From assembly GCA_016806645.1 (NCBI GenBank), contig JACSYO010002166.1, forward strand, positions 2,508,496 through 2,572,495: DNA of 64,000 nt, read 5' to 3'. Position 1 is the stretch's first letter. Each line of letters starts with the position of its first letter. Under the pieces are notes generated by a model. The model was not told the origin of the DNA. It saw nothing but the letters and a program-made list of their open reading frames with translations, and ran no database searches. Made by a program: the position numbers and the translations under genes. Origin of the DNA: Ophiodon elongatus (Eukaryota > Chordata > Actinopteri > Perciformes > Hexagrammidae). Positions 28,015 through 42,748 of this stretch are shown piece by piece.

Positions 28015-28015
28015 A
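27980..28015 (+). CDS. Upstream ORF of FANCM, 11 codons, stop overlaps the main ATG
   Basis: The ATG has a near-ideal Kozak context (GCGCCATGG). The frame encodes MELFLHFFRHN and ends in TAA at 28013-28015, whose last A is the first base of the FANCM ATG (TAATG). If the transcript includes it, most ribosomes should initiate here, so FANCM translation would need leaky scanning, reinitiation or use of the second ATG (28021). A second upstream ATG at 27963 opens another frame that runs past the FANCM start to a TAG near 28026. Whether the transcript starts upstream of these ATGs is unknown. Confidence 0.5.
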   Translation: MELFLHFFRHN

Positions 28016-31000
28016 TGAGAATGAGTAGTAGTAGTAGCAGTTCAAATCAGAGGACGTTGTTCCAGACGTGGGGCGCGCCCGTCTCTGAGAACAAAGTCCT
28101 TCAACCGAGAAAAGAGGGCAAGAAAGCCGCTGGACGGCGCAGAGCGACCCCGAGCTGCACTGCGCAGGTAGCTCACGTGACGGCACACCTTCCTCAGCCC
28201 CCCCTGTGGGCTCAGATAGGTCAGGGGTCCGCTTACACAACAGTGGCCCCGCTGAGGACATGGGACCCGACACCTTCCCACGAAGATGAAGACGACGACG
28301 ATGATCTGATGGTGGTCGCAGTTAATGAGGCTGAAAAGACCCTGCAGCTTGATAATGCAAACTATGTTCAATGTGACAACCCTGCAGGAACAGAGAGCAC
28401 GGCCCTCTCTCCCACCCCGTCAGCCGGGCAAACCTATCCACACCTCCCTGGCTTTGACAGCTCCTCAGCTAAGGTATGGATTTACCCCACCAACTATCCC
28501 ATCAGGGTGTACCAGATGAAGATATCAGAGGCCGCTCTCTTACACAACACAATGGTGTGTCTGCCCACTGGCCTGGGAAAGACCTTCATAGCCTCTGTGG
28601 TTATGTACAACTTCTACCGCTGGTATCCATCGGGGAAGATTGTATTCATGGCTCCCACCAAACCTTTGGTGGCCCAACAGATCGAGGCCTGTTATAAAGT
28701 GATGGGGATCCCACAGGCACACATGGCCGAGCTGACAGGTAACAATCGTGGCACAGAAACTATGACACCCGTCTTTCTTCTTTTTAACCTTCATTAACAA
28801 GAGTCTGTCTCATAATCTGCAGGCAGCACAGCAGCAAAGGACAGACAGGGGGTGTGGAGGACCAAGCGTGTCTTCTTCCTCACCCCTCAGGTTTTGGTGA
28901 ACGATCTGTCCAGAGAATCCTGTCCCGCCCAGCAGGTCAAGTGTGTGGTGATCGATGAAGCTCACAAGGCGCTGGGCAACCATGCCTACTGTCAGGTAGA
29001 TAAGCCTGTCACTGATGGTCACAGCTTATCATTCCTTACAGTTGCATGTCCCTGCTGACTGTATCTTCAGGTTATATTTTACTTGCCAAGGACAATTCTG
29101 CTTGTGAACCTGCAATAAAGTGACTTTAAAGTGGCAATCCACCCAAAATATGTTCTCACTAAGTAACACTCACTCTTGAAACGTTGTTGTAGAGAGTAAA
29201 GGCTGTTGAAACTTTATTTACTTTTTATTAGTTTATTTCCCTGAGGGGTTGAGTTATGTGACAAAATAGCGCACCAAGGAAGCTAGTATATAATAATATC
29301 TGGTTGTACTACAACACCTTTGTGGGCAGAGATGCTCATGGACATTTTATATGATATTTGCTTCAATGTAATGAAGTACATTATTTGTCAAGTATTTCAT
29401 TCACTAGCTAAGTTGAACATTCATATCTGGTTATTGATTTTACAGATCATTACATCGATAGTGATCAGTGGTGGAAGAAGTACTCATCTTAAGTAAATGT
29501 ACCAATACCAGAGTGTAGAAATACTTTGTTGAAAGTTAAAGTCCTGCATTCAAAATCTTATGTAAGAAAAAATTACAAAAGTTTTAGCATCAAAATGTGC
29601 TTTAAGTACGAAAAGTAAAAGTACTCATTATGCTGAAAGGCAGATTTCATAATAATTTATATTATAATTATTGATGCATCCATGTTTTCATCACTTTAAT
29701 GTTGCAGCTGATAAAGGTGGAGCTCATTTATTTACTTTACATACTGCTAGGTAGTTTTATGTATAATACGACTTTATTTTGTATTAATCTGCAAACTAAA
29801 CAAAGTTGTCAAATAACTATAGTTCATTAAAAAGTACAATAATTGCTTCCAAAGTATAGTGGAGTAAAAGTATAAAGTTGCATATAATGGAAGACTCAAG
29901 TAAAGTACAAGTACCACAAAACTGTACTTAAGTACAGAACTTGAGTAAATTGACTTTACAAGCTACTTTCCACGGTTGACGGTTACAGAGGCTTTAAACT
30001 CATCTCTCACTTCTATTTCCTCTTTTAGGTTTGCATTCTTACATTTGTACTTACTAAACTGTTTGGACTACGGCAATACAGTTCTAACAATGTTGTGTTG
30101 TTGCCCGTCTCCCCGTTACTCAGGTGATCAGACAGCTCTGCAGCCGGACTTTGCAATTCCGCATCCTGGCCCTGAGTGCAACTCCAGGGGGGGATGCAAA
30201 GGTAAGAACAATATACTGCATCTGTGTCTCTAAATTGTCTCTCTGGCCTGATGTGACTAAATAATGCAAATCCTCCATTTAACTATTCTACTATAAATCT
30301 GATTCAACCGTCTCCTCTCACTCCATCCCTGCAGTCGGTGCAATCGGTGATCTCTAATTTGCTCATCTCCCACATTGAGCTGCGTTCAGAAGAGAGCCTA
30401 GAAATCCAGGCGTATTCCCACCAGCGCAGTGTGGACAAAATCGTGGTTCCTCTCGGAGAGACTCTCTCTGCTCACCAGGCGCGCTACCTGAAGGTAGGCA
30501 CAAGCAATTTAGCATCATATTTATCGAAACTCCTCCCCATCTTTTAAAGCTTATATTTCACCAAGAATGTATTTCTTTCTTCTTGATACCAAAGATACTT
30601 AACTACCAAGTCAATTCTTTGCCCGTGATGTGTTTACGGTCTGATTCATATCAGTAATAAATACACCAACACATCAGTGGACAAACACATGCAAACTTTG
30701 ACAAAAGTTAGTTTATATTGTCCCATTGGTCCTGTTTGTTTTGATTTCATTATGTAGAGAATGGGACTTTTATTTATCTTTTGGTGCTTTGCCGCCACCT
30801 TGTGGTCACCGTCAGCTTGCTTCTCAGCTGTAATCCTTTTCTCAGCATCACATGTCTTTCCTCGGGCTGCGTGCTTCGCACTGGGTCAGTTAATGTGAAA
30901 TGGATTGATTAGTCTCGAAAGCAACATCCTTTCCCACTCGGTGGTCTGGCTTCAGTGCGAGACCTTACATGCTCTCTCTCCTCGTCACGGGGCGGTTCAC

Positions 31001-34000
31001 TGTCTGTGTGTACTGTGCTGTAAATGTGTAGCTACACTTCATCTATCTCAACTGGCTGGGCAGCTGGAATGTGACACCTGCATTTGAGAGTCTAGACCTG
31101 TGGAACATGAGCTCCGTTGGGTCTTCTTCGTGTCTTTTCTTCCCTCCTTTCGGATTCTTTTTGGATTGTTTGTAATAACTAACGTTATAAATATAGCGTT
31201 TCTTGCTTGTTCTTTAATTGCTTTTACCTTCTCATCATATTACCCTCCACCCCCGCCCCCCCCCCCGACCGGATGCCGTCTGCAACCTGCTCGTTAACCT
31301 CCATTTCACTCTGCACTCTGTGCACAAAATAGAGATGCCACTGCACTCGGGTGTAAAATGAGCATCACTGCGGTCATTCAGGCAGAATTTAATGATCGTT
31401 GATCAAATCAGAAAAATGAACCAGTCATGCAGACTCAGTTGAATGCTTTTCCCCAGCTTGTGGCCCATTTTTATCACAGACATTAGAGAGACCAGTATTT
31501 GCCCTTAGAGCCACTAAAGTAGCCTCCTGTTTTCTTGTGACTCAGCACTGTGATTTTGATTGCGCGTGGATGGAGGTTTTATAGACGACGCGTGTCATCT
31601 ACACCACTGGGTCCAAGCTAGTGCTGAGATATCTGTAATTTCACTCTTGTTGCTTTGTAATGGACGTTGATGGTGTAATTTAGCGCTTAAGTTTTAGATG
31701 CATTCTACATGAATTGAGAGTAAAAAGGAGAAAAATAATTTCTGTTATCTACTTAAACAAATGTGCTGAAGTTTATTAAGAGCAATCTGTACTTAAAAAA
31801 AATAAAAAAAAAATAAAAGTCATGTTTAAACACACTAGCTCTGTTTTCATATTTATTAGAAGATTATCTGGAACCTTTGCCTCAGCTGCAAACTAAAAAC
31901 TGTTGTCAACTTGTGTCAAATATGAGACAGAGTAATGTATTGAGCAAGAGGCTGCATTATGGTATTTCATGTTGTGTGTGTGTCCCTTTGGTGAGAACTC
32001 ATTATGTTACTATGCTGCAGTAACTGAGCACCAGTTGTTTTTCTGAAATGGGTATATGGTATATGTTTAAGAACAAAGTAGGGTGTGTCCCTTTTTTGTT
32101 TTCTACATTTGAGCTCATACAAAGGAAGGAATACCTTGAAGGGATATTCTCTAGTACACAGTATTTGTTGGTTAGTATGTATGTATCAGTATGAATGTTT
32201 TTTTTTTAAATCATACAAAATAGCTCAGTTGTTGCTAAAGTAAGAATAGTAATTGTACTACATTTATATCCCAAATATCAAAACCGTGAGGATTTAATTC
32301 ACTATGAAGAGATTTTAACTGAGAATTGAGAGTCTGTTTACCAAAGGATACTCAAGAGGTGAAAGGAAATCAACCAGTTTTGTTAATAAGAGGTTTATGA
32401 TGAGCTTATCTGTACCATTTGGCTCACTATCTATATTAGTAAACCTCCCAGAATCATGCAAACTGTGTATAAGAGCCCAATAAAAGTCAGCATCACTGTA
32501 CATTTCAAAAGACGGGAGACAAGCACGTTTTTATTGAACAAAGAAAACCACAGTAGCTCTCGCTGTTGAACTTGAACTTTCACAGAACAGAACACTTTTG
32601 CAAAACACTAAAACAATAAGCAAAAAGAAAGGAAAAACTCACACATGATGTTCCCATATAACCAAAGGGAAAACCAACCCACGTATATATATCATGGCTT
32701 TGCAAGTGCTTACTTTATACTACTGTTGTCAGAGTATTATATCAACTTTACAATCATTTAATGCAAAATAAATTCTTTGGATTTGGATGTCTTGACGTCA
32801 ACCAAACGGCCTGACTTTAACTCTGGGCAACCTTTCCAACCCAATACTAACAAATAACTGTTAATTTCTTTGTTTTACAATTGTATGTGGATTAAATAAG
32901 ATGAAACCAACGGCCTCACACTTTTCATTTTACACCCACTCAATAGGCCTCAATAATAGAAGGCCTATGTATTTCATAGGATGCCACTGTCCCGGTAAAT
33001 CACACAGTGATAAATCACACAGTGATGATTTGGCTCGCTCAATTCCTATTCCACTGGCACCCCAGTCGTAAATGTAACTTTCCAAAACATTAACATTCCT
33101 ATATTAAGGTGAACTCTAGTTGTAGCTGGTTTAATGTGTATCATTTTGTTTTTGTTGAATTGCATTAGTTTGTTTTTTAATTAAAAATATAGTGAAGATA
33201 AACATATATCTTTCATTCTGACTTCATAGACTCTCCTTATATTAGTGATGTACCATTAAAAAGCAGTTTGTACTAAAACAGAATTCAGCTTATATTTAAC
33301 AAAAAGATTATAATCACAGTAAAGATATTCTCTGCGCTCTAAATCTTTTCTTGGCCGCATTGTCTCCACTCAGCAGCAACGGTGTTTGCAATTCAACCGT
33401 GAATTAATAAAGGCCAATTCCTATTTTACGCGAGGGTCCGCTTTGGCCCACGCAACGTAAGAGTCGTCACTCCACCCCTGTCCGCGGGACGCCCACCTAG
33501 GGTCAGCGTGCAGCCAAAGGTTGTGACTGTGCAAACTGTGCGCATAGCATGCGCGCCAACTGAGCGCGCTCCAGTTTGGTTCCAAAGTACAGTTCAGTTG
33601 GTTCACCTCGACCTGGTTTTGCCAAGAGAAAGAAGAAAATAACAAAGTGATGCTCGTTTTTCGACGAGAGGTTTCTCTCGGAGATCTGCTGTTAACCACA
33701 TTTTCATACTTGGTCTTTTTAAAGGAATACGAAGACAGCCAAATAAAGTTGAACTCCTGGCAAACAACGGTATGGTGCATTAACCGCTACCAACTGAAAT
33801 GGAGTGTGGATCGGGAAATGCACATGCCAGATCGAGCGCAATTGCAGTACCGCAGCTATCCATGGACAGTATGTCTGAGGCTTAATCACGAACACTGACA
33901 CAGAGTAGCAAGTAGAAACAGCATGAGAAAGAGGTACTTAAGTAACTATTCCTATGTGAGAATAGATTTACAATGAGGAATGCATTAACTTTTTCTTAAG

Positions 34001-37000
34001 CGAAAAGGATACATAGAATTACTTTTTGATTGTCATTCAGCTGTAACAGCAGTGAGTTTTTCAGCGTTTGGTTTGTAGAAGTGTGTCCTTTGTGTTTACC
34101 TTCCCTGCAGCTGTACATTCATGCACAAATGTGCATGTTATGTTCATATATGTTTGTTTTCTAAACTAGTGTCACCTGTTGTGTTGAGCTTATTCACGGT
34201 CGAAGCCACCAGTTCTGGTCTGGTTGTTGCCCATCGGTTTGTGTTGCTTGTTGCAGATCCCCTTCCCAAACCCACGGCTGAACCTAACCCTTAGATTGGG
34301 TTAGGTCTGTGGCAACTGTAATAACTGATTTGTTGATTGGTGGTCATCTGGTAAATATTGCACTTACTGATGAAACATGTAAGTGGTTATGCAGTGTGAC
34401 TGGCACCACATTGTAACCTGTAGTGAATTTAGTCCAGAGATAAAGAAACAGCGGATCAACAGTGAGTTGTAATCACCACAGCAAGCTAGAGAATGAAAGA
34501 GAAACTTTTTTTTTTTTTGTGCATTGACCGTCACCCAACATGACAAGACATAGTAGCTGTGCAACAAACAGAAAGGGAGCACGATAAGGCGGCTGCAGTT
34601 TTCTGACAGCAATCAGTGTTCACAGAGTGCGAAGAGTTAAAACTATTTCAACTTTTAACTAGAGGGCACTGTGTTTAGGAAAGGTTCTTTTTAGCCATCT
34701 CAATGTAAGAGCAGGAGTTCAATGCCATATTTCACCAGAAAGGCACAACGAGTAGGATTTCGTTAAAAAATTTAAAATAAAAAGTACGAAAATAATCCCT
34801 CTCAATCATCACTTATGACCCTCTAGAAGTGTGTGGCGGTGTCTGTATTTGCAGAGACCCAGCCCTATGCCTGTATTTCATTTTCTGGCTGTACTCAAGA
34901 TGTTTCTGGGCAATGGCAGACACATCGCAGAACCCCCTCCGCCCCCCCTACGCAAATACAGCGAAGTAAAATGCCATGTGGAGAAAGCTTGTTCCAAAAC
35001 AAGAATGAATCTGGGGTCTGCTTTCACCCACTGGCGAGAAATCGTGACCCTTGTTGAGCTGAGGAGGGGGGGGGGCAACCGACAAATCCTACTCATTGTG
35101 TCTTAACATCTGGGTTGTGTCCATGAGAGCATGGCAGTGGTTTGGTTCAGTTCTTTCGGGTGAAATAAGGATCTATCTAAATGAACAAGAATGAAAATTC
35201 ACTGCGGGTGGAGCCAGGGCTGAGTTTATTTCAGGCCCCGACTGTTCTGGAATATGCTGGGGCTGGTGGTCTTTTCAGGTAGAGGTGGTGAATAAAGATT
35301 GGGTTGCACCTGAGGCTGTAGCTGAGCTGCGGCAGTGTTATGGGAGTCTTTATGAGGCTTCAAGGGTCACAGATAAGACGATGCACAACACAATCTTCTT
35401 CTCCTTCAGGGTCGCTCGAGGAACCAGATCTCATTCTGACGGTTGGTGTGAGCAGGGTTGGTGTAGCCGGCCACAATGAACGAGTCATTGACGCTCACAC
35501 CAGGGGAGCCCAGCAGCTCGGCCATGCCATTGATCTGATTAACGATGGTCACTTCATTGGTGGGACCAGTAAAGGGCCTGAAAGAAGGAGGGAGTGGTGC
35601 ATGAGCACGGGGCATCAAGTTTCAATTCGTTCTCTCGCACTGCTGATCATTACATTACTAACAATCAATGTTAACCATCGGTGCTAACAAGAAGAGGGAA
35701 TTGATTTAGGAATAGTAAAAGTCTCATTTTTATTTCATTCTCTACCGACCTTGCGTATGCAGTAGTGGCGGGCCAGATCTCTATGGCGATCTCATTGTCA
35801 TTAGGTTGTGGGGGCTGGGCCTGATGCTCAATGGGAAGGAAATACGCCACAGTGACATCATTGGAGATCACAGAATGGTTCTCATCTGTGCGCACCACTG
35901 TGATGATGGGCAGCGTCATGCCCAGGTAGTTACCTAGAGACGTGAAGATCATTATTACCCGTCAGGCTGGCCTGAAAAAATACTGGCTTGGGGTTTATCA
36001 TCAACAAATGAAAATGAAGACAAGACTGTGGATATGGATTTTTTTTTTTAATGGTTGCTTGCTGGTGTACTTACCCAAGGAGTTTTGCTGGCATATGTAT
36101 CTCATTAGCTTCATGAAACCATAGCAGATGCTCTGTTCGTAAGTGTCCTCACGCATTTTTACACAAGCCCAGTGGCCCATCTCGTATTGGCGTTTCTCCC
36201 ACAGCAGCTCCCCACACTGAAAAAGCACAGATGACCAAAGACTAGTGAAGACGGAGTTAGAACTGTAGGTACTCGTGTTTACTGTGATTACTGTGCTTAA
36301 TTGAATCAAGTCTTATGAAACTGTGTACTGTAACAATTGCTATTATAGTTGGATAATGGAATTGAATTGAATCCTGTTTAATCAGCTGCATCAGTATGTT
36401 TTACAGACTGTCAGTAAATACTCTGTCAGTCACTTCATGTTAAATATCCAGAAAAATTACGTACGGTTACAGCGGAGCATAAATCAGTGCTGAAAATAAT
36501 ACTTTGTTTCCTACATGAAATATATTTTACTCAGACCTGTAACCTGCTGTTTGAAGTACGCTTCCTGTCAACATGCTGTCCTTTCACAAGGCACTGAGAC
36601 CTGCTCTAAGAATAGGGTGCCATGATTGTCCTTTGTTTAACCGGAGTCTCTAGCCAAGTTTTAATGAACTAATTAACTCAAGTTAAACCAATTAGCCCTC
36701 TTTATTTATACAGCCCCCTAAGGAGTTTAAATGGCTTATTGTATTGGGGGACACGGCCATCTTGTCAAAAATAAATATCTGACCCATACTCCCATAGAAG
36801 AGCTCACCAGTTTGATAGCTTTTCCCTTTTTATATAGAACATACAAATGTATAGAACGGTGTCTGTATATACCTATACATTATTTGTTGTGGTCAAAGTA
36901 GTAAAAGTCAGATGGATACCTTATCTTTGCGTGCAAGGAGTGTGAAAGGGATGACTTCTCTGTTACTGCGTCCTTGGTTGTTGCTGGTTAGCTGTTGGAT

Positions 37001-40000
37001 GGGCTCTGCCATTTCTGTCAACAGACAAACAACACTTAATGAGTTTAGACGGTGGTACAGAAATTATAGTTAAAGTATAATTAGTAACAAGTAAAATAAT
37101 ATAGTATTGTTTACATGGGTAAACATGTTTTATTATACACTTACAACGTACGTACAGTACACATCCTTCCACATTCAGTATCTGTAAACAAAGGCATTCT
37201 CCTAATATTTTTATTTTACTTATTGCACTTTTCTCATATCATTACAACCTTGTAAGGCACTTTGTAACCTTTTTGTTTTGTGCTGTCTAAATAAAGTGAA
37301 CTTTTATTATATACAACTTCTTTCCACTCGCAACATATCTAGACTTTCAGTCTCCCGTCTAATCTGTATAAAAGATCCTCACTTCCAGTAATCTACTGGC
37401 AGGCAATGTTGGTAGTCTGTGTGAGAAAGGGCAGCCAGATGGGCAGATGACTGTGCCAGGATGTCGCAGAGAGTAATGTTTATTGGAGCTGATGGAGAGA
37501 ACACTGAGTAAAGCTGCCCAAGGCCAGATATATAGACAGAGAGGCACGGCAGCAGTAGCCAATGCTTTTGAAATAGTCTCCAAAACTTGAATGAGGTTTG
37601 ACAGCATTTTATGTATCAATGTAGTTTACCCCCTTATGGGTAAACCGTGGCTAAATTAAAACTTCTAACCAACCGCAGGAATTTAATCTGGCTATAGATC
37701 ATTTTATTACCCGTATGTTGTAGATATAGAATTTAGCCACACATGCTTAAACTGAATGGGTTGTGGATCATATTGCACAATGCTACAAGTGGACCACGGG
37801 GGCAACTCATCTACTAAGTTGTCGTTGCATTAAACATTAACAGCCTCAACCACATCACACTCTGTTATGATACTGCACATGTTGTCAGATTAAATAATGC
37901 CATTATGTTCCAATGTTGAACTGTCAAATGCAAGTCACTCAAGGTGAACCCAATTCAATCAAATTTTGTCAATCAATATCATGAGGGACAACTGGGTCAG
38001 AGGGATCTGTGGTATTTAGCTGATCAATCCTTTGACAAAATGTGTGTGTGTGTGTGAGAGAGTATCTGAGAGCGAGTGAGTGTGGAGTTCTCTGCAGTAC
38101 GAAACCCATTCAGCAGGATCTCATGAAATCAAGGTTACACTGTAAATCACAGAGCAGGAGGGCTGTCTCAGCATGGATAATGGCAACGTAGGTTTGAGGT
38201 AGTGAAATAGTACCTGCCAGAGCATAAAGGAGGAAAAGAAAACACTTCACAGCTTAAACCACCGCATGTTTATCCACACAGAGAGGCGCGTAACGCACGC
38301 ACGGCCAAGCACACTCAACACCAGTTTCTATGGCAGCACCTCTAGAGCCGCTCAGTGTTGACGCAGAACAGTGAACACGCACATGTTCTTGTACCTGTGC
38401 TTTCTAATCAATACGGGGCTGTAATCACGTCCCACTTTCACCCTGGCTCCTGTTCCACTAACCTCTTGTCCACAATGTCAAACAAAATTTCTCAATATTG
38501 TGCGTCAGTCTTTCAGGGGAAAAAACTGACGCATAATATTGAGATATTCTGAACAACTATACTTCCCATGGGGTTCAGACTCTCAGACCAATCGTACTCC
38601 ACAGTAGCACTACTTTCCAAACGGGGTGTTCAATGCATATTGTTATTAAATTAGCACATGTAGAATATACTAAATGTATGTGTTTTTACTTTGTAACGAT
38701 GTCAGAAACACACAGGAAGTGTTCCAATGTCAGATTTTTGTAGGTGGGCATAAATAAATTGCATAAGTACTGTACATAGGTGACAACAATAGCATCAAAG
38801 TAGAGTAGAGTCTTGCGGTCTATAGTAAGTGTTGAGAGTGCAATCTGTTTGTGGCTTTTCATGTGTTAAAAATTACACAATGTAACGTACAATAGTTAAA
38901 CAGGTTTGAAGGACCTTGTGTAAAACATTTCAAATGTGTCAAGACTACGGTCTACTTATGGTTTCTCATTCGATCAGTTGATTGAGTTCATTTTGTTGAA
39001 ACCTGGGGCGTGTCTATTTTCTGCATGTCATCATAAACACTAAAGCAGCCACAGTGTGGAAAGTTTAAGGTGTTGACTGTCCTGGATTATTTACTTGGGT
39101 TTCTAGTGAGCACGCATATTTTTGGGTACAGACCTCAGAAACATGCTCATACTTGTTTTCATCTGTTGGAAGCACCCTTACACAATAGAAAAATGTCAGC
39201 ATTGTCTCAACCAATTAGAGTGGTTGAAATATCATCATGCAATTGAGTAAGGTCTGTGTTATTTGGCAGAAGGACACTGCTGTTTCATTTGTTTTTAGTT
39301 TCTTGGGTGTGCTAAGGCAGTTTTTAATCAATATTTATGAAGGGAGACTAAGACATGGTCAATTTTGTTACTAACTTTTCATTTGGTTTTCTCTTATGGG
39401 AAGTTAAAAACCGTGAAAAGGCCATTTGAGACTGCTCTTGGAGCAATAAATTCCACCTTGTTTACAAGTTAGAAGAAGCCTTTCATGTGTCCACATCCGT
39501 TGAGGATGTCTGCTCCTCTGACCTCCTTTTATTCACTGAGAATAACGTTGTCTTTTTTTCCAGCAAAGAGCTCGACTGAATATCAATACATATTTGGACT
39601 TTCACCCACATCCTGTCTAAAGCCACTCAACTAAACTCCTGATTTCAAAGTCATTGATATGCTTGCTTGCACAGCTCGCAAACTATGTCTTTACCTGCTG
39701 CCATTTTCTCGCGAGTAAGCGAGATGAGTGGATGAGTAACTCAACGGAGATGAAAACCAGGCGAGGTGGCTCAAGCTTCCTGTTTGGTTCATTTATAGAG
39801 CATATTTCAAAACAACAAAAGTTGACCAAATTGTTGTACAGTACTCTTGTGTTTTGTTCTTTTTTTTACCACTTGCCCAATCGGGCAAGTTGGTTGCTAG
39901 AATTACTAGCCCGACGTGGCATTTTACTTGCCACGGGCAAGCTGGCAAGACTTATTGTTGAGCCCTGCAGTCAAAGATGTAAAACGGTACAGATCATAGA

Positions 40001-42660
40001 TTTCTGTTCACAACCACCTACACCCATACGACACACATCGCTATGAATACCATTTAAACATTATGGGTGGGGTGTTTGACTGTAAAAACAACTAGTTAGT
40101 AGCTACAGTGGAGTTATAGTTGCATATGTAGCATTAGCTAATGTTAGCCAATCAAAAAACTGATAAGAGCTCTAACATCAACCCTGTCCCCTTTACTTCA
40201 TTCCACTTAGGGCAAAGGAGTTTACTAGGGCCTTGACCTGTGTCCTTAGCAACAGTATTGTAATCCAGGATTTAGCAGCCCCAACCCCAGTACAAGTACA
40301 GGCAAGGTAGCTAATCCCCCCTGAGTCAGAAAGCCCCACTAAGTGATTTCAGTCTTCAATTAGTGCTTTAATCTGAGGGCAGCAGGAGGAGAAGGTGCCA
40401 GTCTGTGTTACTGGATTCTGAGTGGGCACCCAAAAGTCTCCTTCAGAAAATGTTATTAATTTCTTCTGGCTTTTCTCAAGATATTCCTATTTTCTTGTTT
40501 TATTTCTTGCCTTTCAATTATTCAACAGTTATTTTTTTAATTATTAAGTTGAGGGGAAAATAGTCACGTTGGTTGAACTGCTCATGACTTTTAGGCATAT
40601 GGTGAAGATGGGTCACACATAGACAGGGCTTCATTTAATAAACTGATGAACAAGTATTAACCATACACAGGTTGAACTGAAAGAAAGATTTGATGTTCAC
40701 CATGTCAATGTTTTGGGCCCTAGAAGGTGATAAAGTATGTTAAACGGTCTATGATTAGCAGAGTTGAAAAACCTGCTGTTGTGAGCACGTCTGGACTTGT
40801 ATGAAAAGTTTTACTCCTGAATTCAGTTACTTATAAAGTATATTGGTCAATTTTCTATAGAAAATATTAGAATAATATTAGGCTTTGGAAATAACAATGA
40901 GTATAACCAATTATTTCCCCTCCCATTTATGTGATTTTGCAACAATAACAATAAGAGTTTTAACTTTCCAGTTAATTCTTTCAAAAGCTATGTTAACACT
41001 TTAAAAAAGACCGCAAATTTGACCAATTCAGACCATACATGCACTTTTTGAGGGACAGCTCAAATGCACGCTCAAGTCAATTAAATTCATAAACGTTAAT
41101 CTCTTATAGGGCTGTCTTCGACCAAAGACATTCTTTGTCAACTAATACTCGTATGACAGATCTGTAAAACTGACTTTGTCCACAAAGAATCACACAAACG
41201 GAAGGCCTTAAGACTTAACCGGAGATGTGTTCATATGTTTCTTGGACATAAGTCATTTAACATGAAAAAAGCATAAAAAAACGACTAATCGACTTGAGAT
41301 CTGAGTCGACTAAAACCAAAACGACCGATTTGTCGACTATTCGACTAAGAGGGGGAGGCCCTGATCCTTTAGTCAAACACTGGATTGGTTTGTTGGAGGC
41401 CATCTTTTCGGTTTAGGTGTCGCAAAGCAGCTCAACCGTGAGCGTCCCAACCACATTTCTGATAGCTTGCAAATAGATCATGAATATATGGATCCACAAA
41501 CCACAACTCTGCCCCATGAGTGAGGATAGGTTGACCCGAGTTAGTTTATCACGCAAAGGAATGAGACTGCTCGGACACACCTTTCGAGGCCTTAGGAAAA
41601 ACATACTTTTCATTTATACAAACATTAAGGGTCCACGTCGGTCTGGCAATCCACGCATGCGCATTTCCCGATCCACGCTCCAATCCATTTATTTGGTAGC
41701 GCTAGTGCACCATAACGTTGTTTGCCAGAAGTTCCACGCCATTTGGCTGTCTTTGTATTCCTTTAAAGGCAAACTTTTAAAGAGCTAAATGTGGACACGC
41801 AGACAGTTTTAATTGGTCTTAATTTGGCAACTGTATTACCTTTCAATATAAAAAAAACTCAAGCCCCATTCTGCCTGTGAATCTGCAGTCATCGGCTGAA
41901 TGTAGCACAAGTGAACAAAACATTACGATTCCACAAGTTATTGCAAATAGAGCCCTTCATTTTGGAAAGGTCAAAAGTTGCACTTTTGAATCAGCTTGAC
42001 CGTAGTAATTCCAGGTCAGTCTTATGGCCGATGGTGTTAAAATACAGTTGAGTATTACTTCAATTGTTTTTTTAGACCCACATAACCGCATTGAGTTACT
42101 ATCCTATGAGGCTACATTGTCGGATCAGAATCAGCTCTATGTTGCATTCACATGGGATCATGCAAATGGTACATGGCAAACTGAATATCATTTTAGTGGA
42201 TGAAAGCATAACATGAAAATGAGGTGAGGCTTGCAGAGAATACAGGCAGCGGTAACCGTAGATGGCACTGCCGTCCAAAGACTAAAATATTTTAACCTTT
42301 TGCCGTCTTCTGCGACAGAATTTACAACCGGATGTTACGTAGCTCTCGGACACAGAGAGAAAGTTCTTTGTCGTTTGCAATAGAATATTAAGATAAACTT
42401 CCATTTTATATCTATATGTGTTATTAGAATTACAGAAAATAGTATGCAAAATTATTTCATTTAATACATTTTATTCCATCAATTTAGCAACATATTGTCA
42501 TGCATGTTTAATTTTGCAACCTGCAATTTTATTTCTGACTGTATGCGTGTTTCTCCTGTGGTCCGTCTGGCGTTGACCTGATTCCATGTGAATGCAGCGT
42601 TATTGGCCAAATATGTGTACATATACAAGGAATTTGACTCTGGTTTTCCTTTGCTTTCAA

Positions 42661-42704
<44 letters not shown>

Positions 42705-42717
42705 CATACATACATAC

Positions 42718-42748
<31 letters not shown>

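Noticed and set aside
32998..33027. Short direct repeat (ATCACACAGTGATAA twice) considered as a CRISPR-like or regulatory array
   Set aside because: Only two adjacent units with no spacers; a simple local duplication.
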